Assembly (NCBI GenBank): GCA_033980235.1
Contig: CM067070.1
Coordinates: 9,316,195 to 9,380,194, forward strand
Length of the DNA: 64,000 bases
Direction: 5' to 3'
From: Diadema setosum
Taxonomy: Eukaryota > Echinodermata > Echinoidea > Diadematoida > Diadematidae
The notes under the pieces were generated by a model. It worked only from the letters and a program-made list of their open reading frames with translations, was not told the origin of the DNA and searched no databases. Positions 22,278-32,743 of the stretch are shown piece by piece. The translations under genes and the position numbers were made by a program. Each line of letters begins with the position of its first letter. Within the stretch, counting starts at the first letter, position 1.

Positions 22278-22362
22278 ATACTCGCGTGGACTCGAACCAC
22301 CATTCTCCGGACTGCTAGACAGGCGTCTAGCAGTCGCCAGACGCTTGGACTATAGCATGTAA
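22278..22362 (-). other. tRNA-like sequence on the minus strand
   Basis: On the minus strand a B-box GGTTCGAGTCC (complement at 22285-22300) is preceded by an A-box-like TAGTCCAAGCG and a 9-base-pair hairpin CTGCTAGAC/GTCTAGCAG in the anticodon-arm position. The acceptor stem does not pair well. Most likely a degenerate tRNA-derived repeat. Confidence 0.35.
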
Positions 22363-22513
22363 TTCATGACGTACAGTGTATGCAGATTTAGGGAAATTTT
22401 CACCTCTACTCCATAACCGTCATACTGAATTATATGGCCCGACTATGTGTGATTAATTTTGTTTTTCCATGCCAGTATTAAAATTCCCTTTTCTTATTTT
22501 CTCTTCACTGCAG

Positions 22514-24182
22514 GAACCCCAAGAACACCATCTTTGATGCAAAGCGACTAATAGGTCGACGATTCGCAGACCACAGCGTGCAAACCGACATGAGCCACTG
22601 GCCATTCACTGTCATTAGCCAAGAAGACAAACCTGTGATACAGGTCGAATACATGGGGGAGAATAAGATCCTTGCCCCAGAGGAAGTTAGCTCCATGGTT
22701 CTCAGCAAGATGAAGGAGACAGCCGAGGCATATCTGGGTCAGAAAGTCAGAGATGCTGTCATCACCGTTCCCGCCTACTTCAATGACGCTCAGCGACAGG
22801 CCACCAAAGATGCTGGTGTCATTGCAGGGCTGAATGTCCTTCGCATTATCAACGAACCAACAGCAGCTGCCCTGGCATATGGACTAGATAAGGATTTGCA
22901 AGGTCAGCAGCATGTCCTGATCTTTGACCTCGGTGGAGGCACATTTGATGTGTCCATCCTGCTAATCAATGACGGTGTCTTCGAAGTCAAATCAACTGCT
23001 GGAGACACCCATCTTGGTGGTGAGGACTTTGACAACAGGCTGGTCAACTATCTTGCAGAAGAATTCGAACGTAGAAACAGGAAGGACCTCAAAAACAACC
23101 CACGAGCCCTTCGAAGGCTCCACACAGCAGCCGAACGTGCAAAGAGGACACTCTCAAGTAGTTCCTATGCCAGTATCGACGCAGAATCCCTGTTTGAAGG
23201 AATCGATTTCAACATGGAAATCACCAGAGCTCGCTTCGAAGACCTCTGCTCTGACCTCTTTAGAAAGTGCCTTGACCCAGTTCAGAGCGCTCTTGCTGAT
23301 GCAAAGATCAACAAGAAAGACATCGACACTGTTGTGCTGGTTGGGGGATCAACCCGTATTCCCAAGATCCAGAAGCTTCTGCAGGAATTCCTGGATGGTA
23401 AGGACCTCAACAAGTCCATCAATCCTGATGAAGCTGTCTCTTACGGTGCAGCAATCCAGGCAGCAATCTTGTCTGGAGATCAGAGCAAGGAGATCCAAGA
23501 CGTCTTGCTCGTCGACATTGCTCCACTCTCTCTCGGAATTCACATCGTTGGTGGCGAAATGTCGACCATTATCAAGAGAAATACAACAATTCCCACTGTC
23601 GCAACTGCGTCTTACACCACAGTTTCCGATAACCAAACACGCCTAAAGGTTAAAGTGTATGAGGGAGAGAGGGCGCTCACCAAAGACAACAACCTACTTG
23701 GAGAGTTCGTGCTACGTGGCATTCCACCAGCTCCAAGAGGTGTTGCAGATATCAAAGTGACCTTTGACATCGACGCCAACGGCATCATGAACGTGACAGC
23801 CAAGGACCAGAGCACAGGTCGGAGCAACAAGATCATGATCACCAACGACAGCGGCCGTCTGTCCAAGGAAGAAATTGAACGCATGGTCAGCGATGCAGAG
23901 AAGTTCAAAACTGAGGATGAACTCCATCGGAAAAGAATCAGAGCCAGAAACCAACTGGAAAGCTACGCTTTTAGCGTCAAATCCGCCGTCAACGAACCAT
24001 CAGCTGAGAGGAAGCTAACGGCTGATGAGAAACAGTCGGTTATCAAGGCTGCAGATGATGTCATTCAGTGGCTAGATTTGAACCCCAAGGCAACCAAAGA
24101 AGAGTTCACAAACCAACTAGAGGAACTTCAGAAAACTTGCTCACCAATCATGATGAAGATGCATAGTGGCAGTGGACAATAA
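22514..24182 (+). CDS. HSP70: HSP70-3 exon 2
   Basis: Joined to exon 1 in phase 2, gives a 618-residue HSP70. Visible: [12 protein letters not shown]177 in [28 protein letters not shown] at 199-212, the third signature near residue 336 to 350, the [10 protein letters not shown] linker, the peptide-binding beta domain with [18 protein letters not shown], and the helical lid. The stop is TAA after SGSGQ, right after the lid, so the GGMP-like tail and EEVD are absent. Around the linker it reads IHIVGGEMS where family members have IETxGG. It lies between HSP70-2 and the duplicated units, and its promoter region is related to theirs. Confidence 0.95.
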
Positions 24183-24221
24183 AGTGACTACCATCCTGCT
24201 ATAGAAGAGACTGAATTTTGA
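24183..24221 (+). other. In-frame post-stop tail of HSP70-3
   Basis: After the TAA the frame is open for 12 codons, containing IEETE at 24201-24215, then TGA. It aligns with the tail of HSP70-2 but is shorter by a multiple of three bases. Relic or readthrough extension. Confidence 0.5.
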
Positions 24222-24596
24222 TTAGCCACAATCATTAAATAGGAATTAATGTTCAGTGTATAGTATACCCTTTTTATTCGGTGGTACATTTACTGTCTTA
24301 GTGCTTTTACATTTTAAATTACAACGATGATTATGACTCTTGATTACTGCATGAAGATAACTCATTTTACTAAATGTCGAGGGCATAATAATTGCCACTT
24401 TGGTTAAATTTTATTTCATTTACAGATTTCATTTGACAGCACACATTGTGACGGACTTTGTATAGTTTCTGTGCAAGAGTGTAAACTGAAACTGAGCACG
24501 ACTCTTTGTCATTTATTTGGCTGAATACAATAATTGAGATTTAGCATCAAATATAGTATTAAGATAAAATCGCGAGATGACTAATAATATGAGTTA

Positions 24597-24954
24597 CATT
24601 AAAGGCATAATTTACCATTTGCAGATGAAAGCATCAGTGCTATAAAATAGTTCTAAAATGTGAGTTAGGGATAGAAACAACCACTGTCAAAATTTGAATC
24701 CGTATAATCGATGTTAAGTGTTGTTAAATACACAAAATGTGAACAATAGTTATAATAAAAAAATGTCCAGACTAAACCGTATACAGTTACGGTTTCTTGA
24801 GAAAAACCCTGATATCTCCTTATATTTTAGGTTTTATTGCAAATATTTCATATGGTAGGATGTTTTATGATACAACAGACCTACACATATGCATCAAATA
24901 TGATATCTTGAAAATTTTTGAAATCACTGCTCCCAAAGGTAAACTGGACCTTTA
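24597..24954. mobile_element. TTAA-type MITE, AAAGGCATAATTTACC family, copy 2
   Basis: Runs from TTAAAGGCATAATTTACC to AAACTGGACCTTTAA with TTAA on both sides; same orientation and internal order (CTAAACCGT, GGATGTTTTATGATACAAC) as copy 1 at 14485-14853. Confidence 0.8.
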
Positions 24955-25129
24955 AATATGTCTTGAATAATGAGTATACTAGTATGTATATATATTGTAT
25001 CAATAGAGTTGTAAAGGTACGTACACACTTTACTTCGTTTATGTACTGTTTCTCATGGAAAAAGAAATTATCAACAAAGATAACCTTAAAAACAGTTGGA
25101 CGGAAACTGTCGGCAGTTTCTTTTATTTG

Positions 25130-25130
<1 letters not shown>

Positions 25131-25182
<52 letters not shown>
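25131..25182. repeat. (TA)n microsatellite
   Basis: About 52 bases of uninterrupted TA. Confidence 0.97.
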
Positions 25183-25186
<4 letters not shown>

Positions 25187-26257
25187 CATTCAGATAAAAG
25201 TGAAGCATAAATTATCCAGGTTACTGTTACGCGTCTGATGTAATGATTCCATGATGAAGTTTGCATGGATATTGTGAGACAATCAACGTATTGCGTTTCC
25301 CAATGCCACTTTGGTTGTTATGCATTCTAGCACCATCATTAACATACTGTAGAATCAAACACCCGTGTGTGCAAACATGCAAACAACCTCGAAATAAACA
25401 TGTATAAATGTTTAAAAACAGGATTAAGGTCATTAGTCTCACAGAACAATCACGACATTAAAACATTTAGGTCATAACGAATGAAGTGACAGTGCCCTGA
25501 TTTGCATGTATTTTGTATATCTAGCGTCACAGGGATCTTTGATTTAATCAGTGTATGCCTATTACATGAGTAATGTTGGCTTAGCATTTCATCATCGTAG
25601 TTTCTGAGTTATGTCGTCCATAGTTCATTTTTATCCACAAACTGTAAAGATTTTTTTTTTTTTGTAGTCCCCACTCTTCGCCTTGATGTGTCGAGTCTGA
25701 AACGTATTTGGTGTAATACTTATTCTGTGTCAGTAAACATGACGTTAGCTGAAAATCTAATTGTGCTGAAAGTTATAAATGTCTAAACTGTTGGTGCCTC
25801 TCTCTTAGATAAGAAGGATACTCGTACAACTTATGATGCTGCAGAAAGTGGTACGATAGGAAGTAAGTTGAGGGAATGAACCAATTTTCTTCAAAAACCA
25901 CAATTTCATGAAATACACGATTATTTCTTTGCATTTTCCCACTACTGAGACATCACGATTTGTTGTAGCCCTCTCTCCGAGCGATGAAGGTCTATGGGAT
26001 TCATCAAACTTTGAAGATTCATGGGTTTTGAACTAATTATTCTTTTCGTCTTTTTTCTCCTACTATGTCGCATTTACTAGGTGGACATGATCTGTTTGGG
26101 GTACATTCCATAAGCAGAATCTTTGGGAGAAAATAACCTTTGCTTATGTGAGACAAAACTAAAATAAAACAAACGAGTAAAATACGTAGAATGCCACGTT
26201 TTGTTACCTAGGTTAAGGGTACTCCCGATATGTCCTGTCACGAATGTTATGGTCTGA

Positions 26258-26460
26258 GCAAATGGGGTCATCCCACGAGTTATACAGCCCATGAGTTTGA
26301 CACTATAGGCAAATAATTCCTATGAGTTCGACAACAGGTAAAAACAGCACACGAGTTCGACATTGCAACAAGGGGCTTAATGTGTCGGTGTCGTGGGCCT
26401 TATTTGCCTAGTGTCGCACTCATGGGTTGTATGACTCGTGCCATGCGTGTCGGTCTCGTG
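26258..26460. repeat. Short inverted repeat with CGAGTTYGACA modules
   Basis: CGAGTTATACAGCCCATGAG (26276) and CACTATAGGCAAATAA are mirrored by TTATTTGCCTAGTGTCGCAC (26398) and CTCATGGGTTGTATGACTCG. In between, GAGTTCGACA-type words repeat several times. Possibly a degraded foldback element. Confidence 0.6.
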
Positions 26461-26715
26461 ACGTGCACCCGTGCATTAATCATGTAGCCCTTTTTTTTTA
26501 GCCGCTCTTTTGCAAGAGAAGCAAGCTGCTGCATAGCTCTTCAAGCTGTAAGGTTCTGTTGAGATCTTTGGGTGGGATTATCATTAGTAAGCTGACACAC
26601 TGAGGAAGACGTATGTATTCGTCGAAAATTTGGTCTGAACCACTGTTGGACTGAAATGCATTACTAACCTACTTCGTCATCTTTTCTGTGCTGGTACCAA
26701 AACACGTAGCTTTAA

Positions 26716-26717
<2 letters not shown>

Positions 26718-26781
<64 letters not shown>
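26718..26781. repeat. (TA)n microsatellite
   Basis: About 64 bases of TA, the longest pure tract in the window. Confidence 0.97.
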
Positions 26782-26786
<5 letters not shown>

Positions 26787-27334
26787 TTGATATGAGAGTC
26801 CATACCAGGAATAATTTTTCACACCAATCTATCCATTCCATTTTAATACATGTTGTGTTGTATGTTTGTTTTGGCTTAAAAGTGTACATGCTGTTAAAAG
26901 ATACGCACACACACACCCACACCCACATACATACATACATGTTTGCATATGAATCCACTCTTTATAACAATTTCCACGTGTATACGAAATATAATTGTCA
27001 CTCGCACAAGTGGTAACTCACACATGGAGTAATTTATGTCAGACATGAAAACTGTAGGTATAATTGTTCATACCTTTTGAATGTTACTATGGATACAATG
27101 AATAAGCCTCAGTGAACATTCAGGTGGGAACACAACCGATTCTGAAACTTGTGTGAAATTGTGTCATTTTTTACCGTTCACATACCATCTGTGTATAATG
27201 TAGGCCCTATCCACCTCGCAAAACACAAGTAGCTTTGAGAAAAATGCTGGCATTCCCTTTATTGCAAGTACATGTTTTGAAAACCACTATACTACAGCGC
27301 GTCCCCCAAAAAAGAAGAAACCGAGTTTCATTGC

Positions 27335-27715
27335 ACCGTTTTGCTGTATCAAAATCATAAATTTGTTTTATAAGATTTACATCAATGGAAAGATACGCTT
27401 CTCTTCCTTCATGTGATGCACAAATCAGTGTTCATAATTCAATCATGACTTAGTTAAAAAATGGAAAGTGGTGCTACCAAATTTTCATTTTCAAGTCTGG
27501 AAAAGTCAATTATAGTCGCCATTTGAGCATGCAAATGAAAATTTGGCAGCGCCACTGTCCATTGTTCTGCTCAGTCTTGCATAAAATATGAGCATAAAGT
27601 TCTGCATCAAAATGAAAGAAGAGAAACATATCTCTCCAATGAAATAATATCTCATAAAGCATATTAATGATTTTCATAGCAAAAAGTTGTAATGAAACTC
27701 TGTTTCGTTTTTTTT
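27335..27715. repeat. Foldback upstream of the dead exon 1, unit 1
   Basis: About 180-base arms: GAGTTTCATTGCACCGTTTTGC (from 27342) through CCAAATTTTCATTTTCAAG are mirrored by the complement between 27518 and 27708, ending ATGAAACTCTGTTTCG. Centre near 27510. A second copy is at 44267-44668 and the left arm of a third runs off the window end. Arms differ at roughly one in four or five positions, so it is old. Confidence 0.75.
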
Positions 27716-27822
27716 TTTCTGGAACACGCTTTAAAGCCAATTGTTAAATACACATAATTTCAATTTTTCATTGATAATGTGCTTAGCATGAATTCATGAC
27801 AAAGATCAAATTAGAATACAAT

Positions 27823-28096
27823 ATGTCACCAGGAAAAGATTCAGTCATTGGAATCAACCTTAGAATGAATTCCTCGTGTATCGGTGTCTTTCAAAACGGC
27901 AAAGTCGAGATCATTGTTGTTGTGTTTTAAAGAAAGAAGGAGAGGGAGAGAAAAAAATGGGGCCCTATAAAACAAATAATTTGCCCCCAAAGATCATTGC
28001 CAACGACCAGGGAAACCGGATCACCCCGAGTTACGTCGCCTTCACCAAAAAACAGAACGGCTCATCGGATACGCAGTCAGGAACCAAATTGCAAAG
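27823..28096 (+). pseudogene. Dead HSP70 exon 1, unit 1
   Basis: Begins ATGTCACCAGGAAAAG and aligns to exon 1: the signature is damaged (GINLRMNSSC for [10 protein letters not shown]), FQNGKVEII is kept, then a 74-base foreign insert with a TAA stop splits it. The insert (27917-27990) is flanked by a 9-base direct repeat AGATCATTG (27908-27916, 27991-27999). After it, NDQGNR and SYVAFTK are readable before frame loss. The splice donor is replaced (GCAAAGAAAT), so it cannot splice as an HSP70 exon. Confidence 0.88.
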
Positions 28097-28195
28097 AAAT
28101 GGATATTATGCTTAAATGTATTCTAAAACAAGGCTATAGTTGCATAAATCTATAGAATCCAGGACAGACAGGGGTATTTCATTTTCTAATCAACA

Positions 28196-28570
28196 TTAAA
28201 GGGGATGGCTAGTAACTGATCAGTGGGAATCAGTGGGAATGCTGGAGGATGATTGTTCCAATCCTTGTGGGATTCATTTCAGAGTACATTATATATCTAT
28301 TGTTGTGTGAAAATCATTTGCTTCAGAATGGTCTCATATTCAAGTAATGTGCAGTTTAATGTTTCCAGGTTAGCGTGCCTGGTCAGTGACAGGGCATTAA
28401 TCTGCACATTACTTGTATATGAGACCGTCCTGAAGCAAATAATTTTCACACAGCAGTAGATATATAATGTACTCTTAAATGAATCCCACAAGGATTGGAA
28501 CAATCATCCCTCAGCATTCCCACTGATTCCCACTGATCGGTTACCATGGTTACTAGCCATCCCCTCTAAA
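28196..28570. mobile_element. Foldback element GGGGATGGCTAGTAAC, unit 1 only
   Basis: Nearly all of 28201-28564 is two inverted arms of about 160 bases around a loop near 28362-28392. The left tip GGGGATGGCTAGTAAC is mirrored by GTTACTAGCCATCCCC. The matching place in unit 2 (about 45140) reads straight through ACATTAAAGTCCATCCAGG, so unit 2 has the empty site. TAAA occurs on both sides, consistent with a short target duplication. No coding capacity. Confidence 0.85.
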
Positions 28571-29437
28571 ATCCATCCAGGTTCCAGCACACTTATTTGT
28601 TTAAAATGACTACATGAGAGATTACAGTTTACCTGGCTGAACGCACAATGATAATGATAATGACAATGATAGTAGTCAACAACGGTTGGATATCGCATAA
28701 CACGTAGTGAATAATTAAGAAAAGGAAAGACTAAGTTTTATACAATAACAAATAGGAGACAGTGCATCACACATAAACATTCTGGCAATAATATTGTTCT
28801 ACAAAAACAGTCACTGTTCATTCTGGCTGAAGCAAGACTAAACCGTTCACTGGATGGGTTTTCCCCACTCATAATCCTCAATGAACTCCTTTCCACTTCC
28901 ATTGTCATTGCACTGTGCACAGTGTACTTTGCCCTGCGTTTTGAGCCTGCACATCGAAAACTAAAGACAAGTATATTTCCCACGAAGTATCGTCACCAAC
29001 CGTCTGCCTAGGATGTATGTCTAGAGGTAATGTAGACATTAGATTTGGAAACAATGCTATATTAATCATACACTATTCGTTCAAACGCGTTAATGCTAAA
29101 TTCGAAAGCTTTCTTGGTTCGACTGCTTTTGTAACAGGCATCACTATTACCTAAACAGGCATACGCCATGCCCATGGCATATCTGTGGACACAGTTAATT
29201 GTACAGCTTTTTAAGGATAGTCCCCGCAAGACTTTATTCTAAGAACGTGCCTCTCACTTTAATACGTTAGCTATACATATTTTCCTGTCGATTTTGTCTC
29301 CCGTCATTTGTAACGTTTGTCATAATTGTCACTTCTGATGGCGAACTTCTGATGCATGCAGGTGACCCTCGGATATTTTTAGCCTTTTTTTTAACACTAG
29401 TGGTATTGTGTTGTTTCTGCCTACGCATCCCTCGCAT
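28571..29437. other. Upstream region of HSP70-4
   Basis: Non-coding, related along its whole length to 45150-46800 of unit 2 and, more distantly, to 19620-20240 before HSP70-3. It contains TTCGAAAGCTTTC at 29101, which resembles an imperfect heat-shock element (middle unit AAG in place of GAA). No gene seen. Confidence 0.55.
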
Positions 29438-29525
29438 TGAGCTAGATTTCATCACTTCCCCTCTGTAAAGCTGTTTCAGAGCCATTATATTGTGCAAGAT
29501 CGCATTGGCGAACAGCCATATAAAT
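29438..29525 (+). promoter_or_regulatory. HSP70-4 promoter: conserved block, CCAAT, TATA
   Basis: CTAGATTTCATCACTTCC near 29440, GCAAGATCGCATTGGCGA with an inverted CCAAT box ATTGG at 29504-29508, and TATAAAT at 29519-29525. The same elements at the same spacing occur before HSP70-3 and -5. The likely start is about 30 bases on, near GAAGCTCAGTCT; the ATG is 285 bases after the TATA box. No consensus heat-shock element is visible between this block and the ATG. Confidence 0.7.
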
Positions 29526-29809
29526 AACGAGGCTGGCATATACGGAAGCTCAGTCTAATAGTTGACGGCTCCTTGTCAAGCCAGAGGTTGAAACCAACAA
29601 AGCAATCTTCTTTTACAGTACGAAGTAAAAGCTACATTGTGCACACGCGATTAAAAAATGTTTTGTGAGTGGCTCGAGCAGCAAGTGACGAAGCAAAATT
29701 TTATCGGGCAGGAGAACAAGGAGTAGAAGTACAGATTTCAGATTTTATCGGGTTGATTATTTTTTGGGGTTTCTTTGAACAGTTAGAAAAACGTCGAGTC
29801 AAGAAAAGT

Positions 29810-29997
29810 ATGGCACCAGGTAAAGCAAAAGCTATTGGAATAGACTTGGGAACGACCTACTCGTGTGTCGGCGTCTTCCAGTACGGCAAAGTCGAGATCA
29901 TTGCCAACGACCAGGGAAACCGAACCACACCGAGTTGTGTCGCCTTCACCGATACGGAGAGGCTCATTGGAGATGCCGCCAAGAACCAAGTTGCTAT
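29810..29997 (+). CDS. HSP70: HSP70-4 exon 1
   Basis: Starts at AAAAGTATGGCACCAGG and ends AT|GTAAGT. Encodes the first HSP70 signature [14 protein letters not shown] and [10 protein letters not shown], identical to HSP70-5 except P to Q at residue 3. FQYGKVE carries Y where the other genes have N. A longer upstream open frame begins without ATG and is not preferred. Confidence 0.93.
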
Positions 29998-30074
29998 GTA
30001 AGTAAATTGACTCCTTCGTTTATCTAGCTTTAATTAGAATCGTCTTCTGTACTTGTAAGATATCACTCTGCATA

Positions 30075-30295
30075 CCAGGGCAATACCTCCCGAGAGCAAT
30101 TACCCCCCCCCCCCCCGGGCAATTACCCCATGGCTAAATACTGCTAAGTGGTAAGGTTAGAGTAACGATTAGGGTTCGGGTTAGGTTAAGGGTTAGCAGT
30201 TTGGGTGGGGTTAGGATTATGTTCAGGATTAGGATAAGGATTAGGGCCAGGGGAAGGGTCAGGGGTAATTGCCCCGAGGGTAAATTGACCTAGAC
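30075..30295. repeat. Telomere-like repeat bounded by GGGCAATTACCCC, copy 1
   Basis: GGGCAATTACCCC near 30116 and GGGGTAATTGCCCC near 30265 are inverted ends. Between them are degenerate TTAGGG-type units (GATTAGGGTT, GGGTTAGG, GGATTAGGG). A C run sits next to the left end. The homologous copy in HSP70-5 is 47455-47750; an inverted copy lies at 33001-33165. Confidence 0.7.
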
Positions 30296-30614
30296 CCGCT
30301 AAGACCACATAAACTGAGAAAAGGACAAACTATTCAGAAAATGAAGCAAAATGCTGGTCACGATTATTGACATGTCACACATGCCAACATTTTGATTTGA
30401 GAAAGAGGTAAAAATCTAGACGAAACTGTTTGAAGATTGATGGGGAGGGAGATTTCCCAGAGCAGGGAATTGTGAAATTTGAGAATTAAGTTTAGTTTAG
30501 GCTATAGGTGATGGTCCTAATTCAATAATAATTATTTTGATGACTCTTCTAGATGAATTAAATAAAAATCAGTTAATTGAACCTAATGGTAACAATCAAG
30601 TAAGACGAGATATA

Positions 30615-30982
30615 AGTTAAAGGTCCTATTCACCTTTGGGAGTAGTGATTTTAAAAATGTTCAAGATGTAATTTTTGATGCATACGTGTATGTTACTTGT
30701 ATCACAAAACATCCTACCATGTAAGATTTTTGCGATAAAGCCTAAGATATAAGGAGATATCACTATTTTTCTCATTAAACCATAACTGTACACGGTTTAG
30801 ACTGGAAACATTTTTATTATATCCATTGTTCCCATTTTGTGTATTTAACAATACTTAACATCGATTATACTGGTTCAATTTTTTTACATTGGTTGGTTCT
30901 ATCCATAACTCACATCTTAAAACTATTTTGAAGCCCTACTAGTTTTTTGCTATATCTGCAAATGTTACATAATGTCTTTAAC
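30615..30982. mobile_element. TTAA-type MITE, copy 3, reverse orientation, unit 1 only
   Basis: From TTAAAGGTCCTATTCACC to TTACATAATGTCTTTAA, reverse of copies 1 and 2. Unit 2 at about 48065-48080 reads through this position without it, while one TTAA-like site remains, so insertion came after the segmental duplication or was lost from unit 2. Confidence 0.78.
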
Positions 30983-31382
30983 ATGCCCTCGTTCAGGATG
31001 AACGAGCAAATTGCAATTTTACTTTTTTGGCAGCCATTTTACCAGTCATCTTGAAAGACTCAAAACGCTTAGAGAATACAAAACATACATCATGCAGATT
31101 CGGCTTCAGCTCCATCTAAGTAGGGTGAAACCATCAAAAGTTCTCAAAGTTTAACATATAGAAGGGAATACGGTTTTGCATCTCTGATGGCCATTTTGGA
31201 AGTGATCTTGAACATCTCAAAAGCCTTTCAAGAGTTGCATAACGCAGATTCGGATTCTTCCAATAGTTTTCACTTTTCCCTCTCATTTTGAAGGGAGTAT
31301 ATGGGAAAGTCCAGTTTGCGGCCATTTTGGCGGCCATTTTAAATGTTTCGAAATCCTCAAGGATACAAGAGTTGCATCATCC

Positions 31383-32395
31383 AGATTCGGATTCAGCACC
31401 CCCGAAAAAGGGTAGAACCACCCAAAAAACAAAGTGCAGCTCTGGCACCCAAACTAAGATGTAAACAGTGTGTTCGAATGCTTCAATATTTCCTACTGAA
31501 CTTATTCTTTTCTATGTATAGTGGGTAGTGGTGGGGTGAAAAAAGAAAAGAAAAGAGAAGTCCCGCTTCATGGGAAACGTTCACATCATCACTGAGCAAA
31601 GCACACCATCTCTTTCTCATCAAGATCAGATTCGGATTCAGCACTCCCTAAATAGGGTAAAACCACCACCACCACCACCAAAAAAGTTCAGTTTCTGGCA
31701 CCCAAACTAAAATGTAAATAGTGTTTTCGAATGCTTCAATATTTCTTGCTTAACTTATTCATTTGTATGTATAGTGGGTAGTGGTGGGTAGTGGTTGGGA
31801 AGGAAAAAAGGAAAGAAAAGAGAAGTCCCGCTTCATGGGAAACGTTCACATCATCGAGCAAAGCACATCATCTTATTCCCATCAAGATCAGATTCGGATT
31901 CAGCACCCACGAATAGGGTAAAACCACCACCACCACCAAATAAGTTCAGTTTCTGGCACCCAATCTAAAATGTAAACAGTGTTTTCGAATGCTTCAATAT
32001 TTCTTGCTTAACTTATTCATTTCTATGTATAGTGGGTATTGGTGGGTAGTGGTTGGGAAGGAAAAAAGGAAAGAAAAGAGAAGTCCCGCTTCATGGGAAA
32101 CGTTCACATCATCGAGCAAAGCACATCATCTCATTCCCATCAAGATCAGATTCGGATTCAGCACCCACGAATAGGGTAAAACCACCACCACCACCAAATA
32201 AGTTCAGTTTCTGGCACCCAATCTAAAATGTAAAGTGTGTTCGGATGATTCAATATTTCTTGCTGAACTTATTCATGTCTATGTATAGTGGGTAGTGGCG
32301 GGGAAGAAAAAAAGGAAAGAAAAGAGAAGTCCCGCTTCATGGGAAACGTTCTCATCATCGAGCAAAGCACATCATCTCATGCTCATCAAGATTAT
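31383..32395. repeat. Tandem repeat, about four units of 245-262 bases
   Basis: AGATTCGGATTCAGCAC recurs at 31383, 31628, 31890 and 32148. Each unit also holds GGGTAAAACCACCACCACC, a TTTCTGGCACCCAA word, GTTTTCGAATGCTTCAATAT, TAGTGGGTAGTGG and AGAGAAGTCCCGCTTCATGG. Units 2 and 3 are nearly identical. Unit 2 of the segmental duplication shows single traces (for example near 48672) and no array, so the array expanded in this copy or was deleted from the other. Confidence 0.88.
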
Positions 32396-32743
32396 AGGCT
32401 ATCTAATTGTGTTCATCCAGGGAGAAACACAAAGGTTTGACAAAGAATGAAGGCTTGACAATTACATCGATTCCGGGGGCGAGGGGGGGGGGGAGGGGGT
32501 GGGTGAGGGTTAATAAATAATTATGTTGATGACTTGTGTCTTTGCTACGTGGCGTGTTGTGGCGTGTGGTTGGTTTGACACTTATTTTTTTTTCATGAAT
32601 ATACAAGAGAGAGAGAGAGAGAGAGATGGAGGGGAACCACTAGAGTCCTATTACAGAAAATAGCATAATTATAAGGATGGCCACTCCTACAATAACAGCA
32701 AAAAGCCTACCAAGAATTCAATATGTGTCATTACCATTGTACT

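Larger units (their letters stand above)
20751..22513 (+). other. Intron 1 of HSP70-3
   Basis: A 1.76 kb intron, the shortest in the array, from GTAAGT to a TGCAG acceptor. It carries the intron repeat shared with HSP70-2 (about 20995-21200), a hairpin made of CTTCCTAAGTTTC near 21285-21320, a TA microsatellite at 21368-21410, a foldback with a tRNA-like loop, and a second tRNA-like segment on the minus strand. Between 21840 and 22260 I see nothing identifiable. Confidence 0.75.
24222..27170. other. Intergenic region HSP70-3 to the duplicated units
   Basis: No gene is seen. ATTAAA at about 24233 is a possible poly(A) signal for HSP70-3. The stretch contains one TTAA-type MITE (24597-24954), TA microsatellites at 25131-25182 and 26718-26781, a 12-base T run near 25652, an inverted repeat at 26258-26460 and short CACACA/CATA repeats near 26900-26940. 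The rest (25190-26250) looks unique and AT-rich. Confidence 0.6.

Noticed and set aside
27510..27740. Frame repeated in units 1, 2 and 3 (NNGQWRCQIFIC type)
   Set aside because: Repetition comes from the foldback arms and segmental duplication; frames break between copies and no domain is seen.
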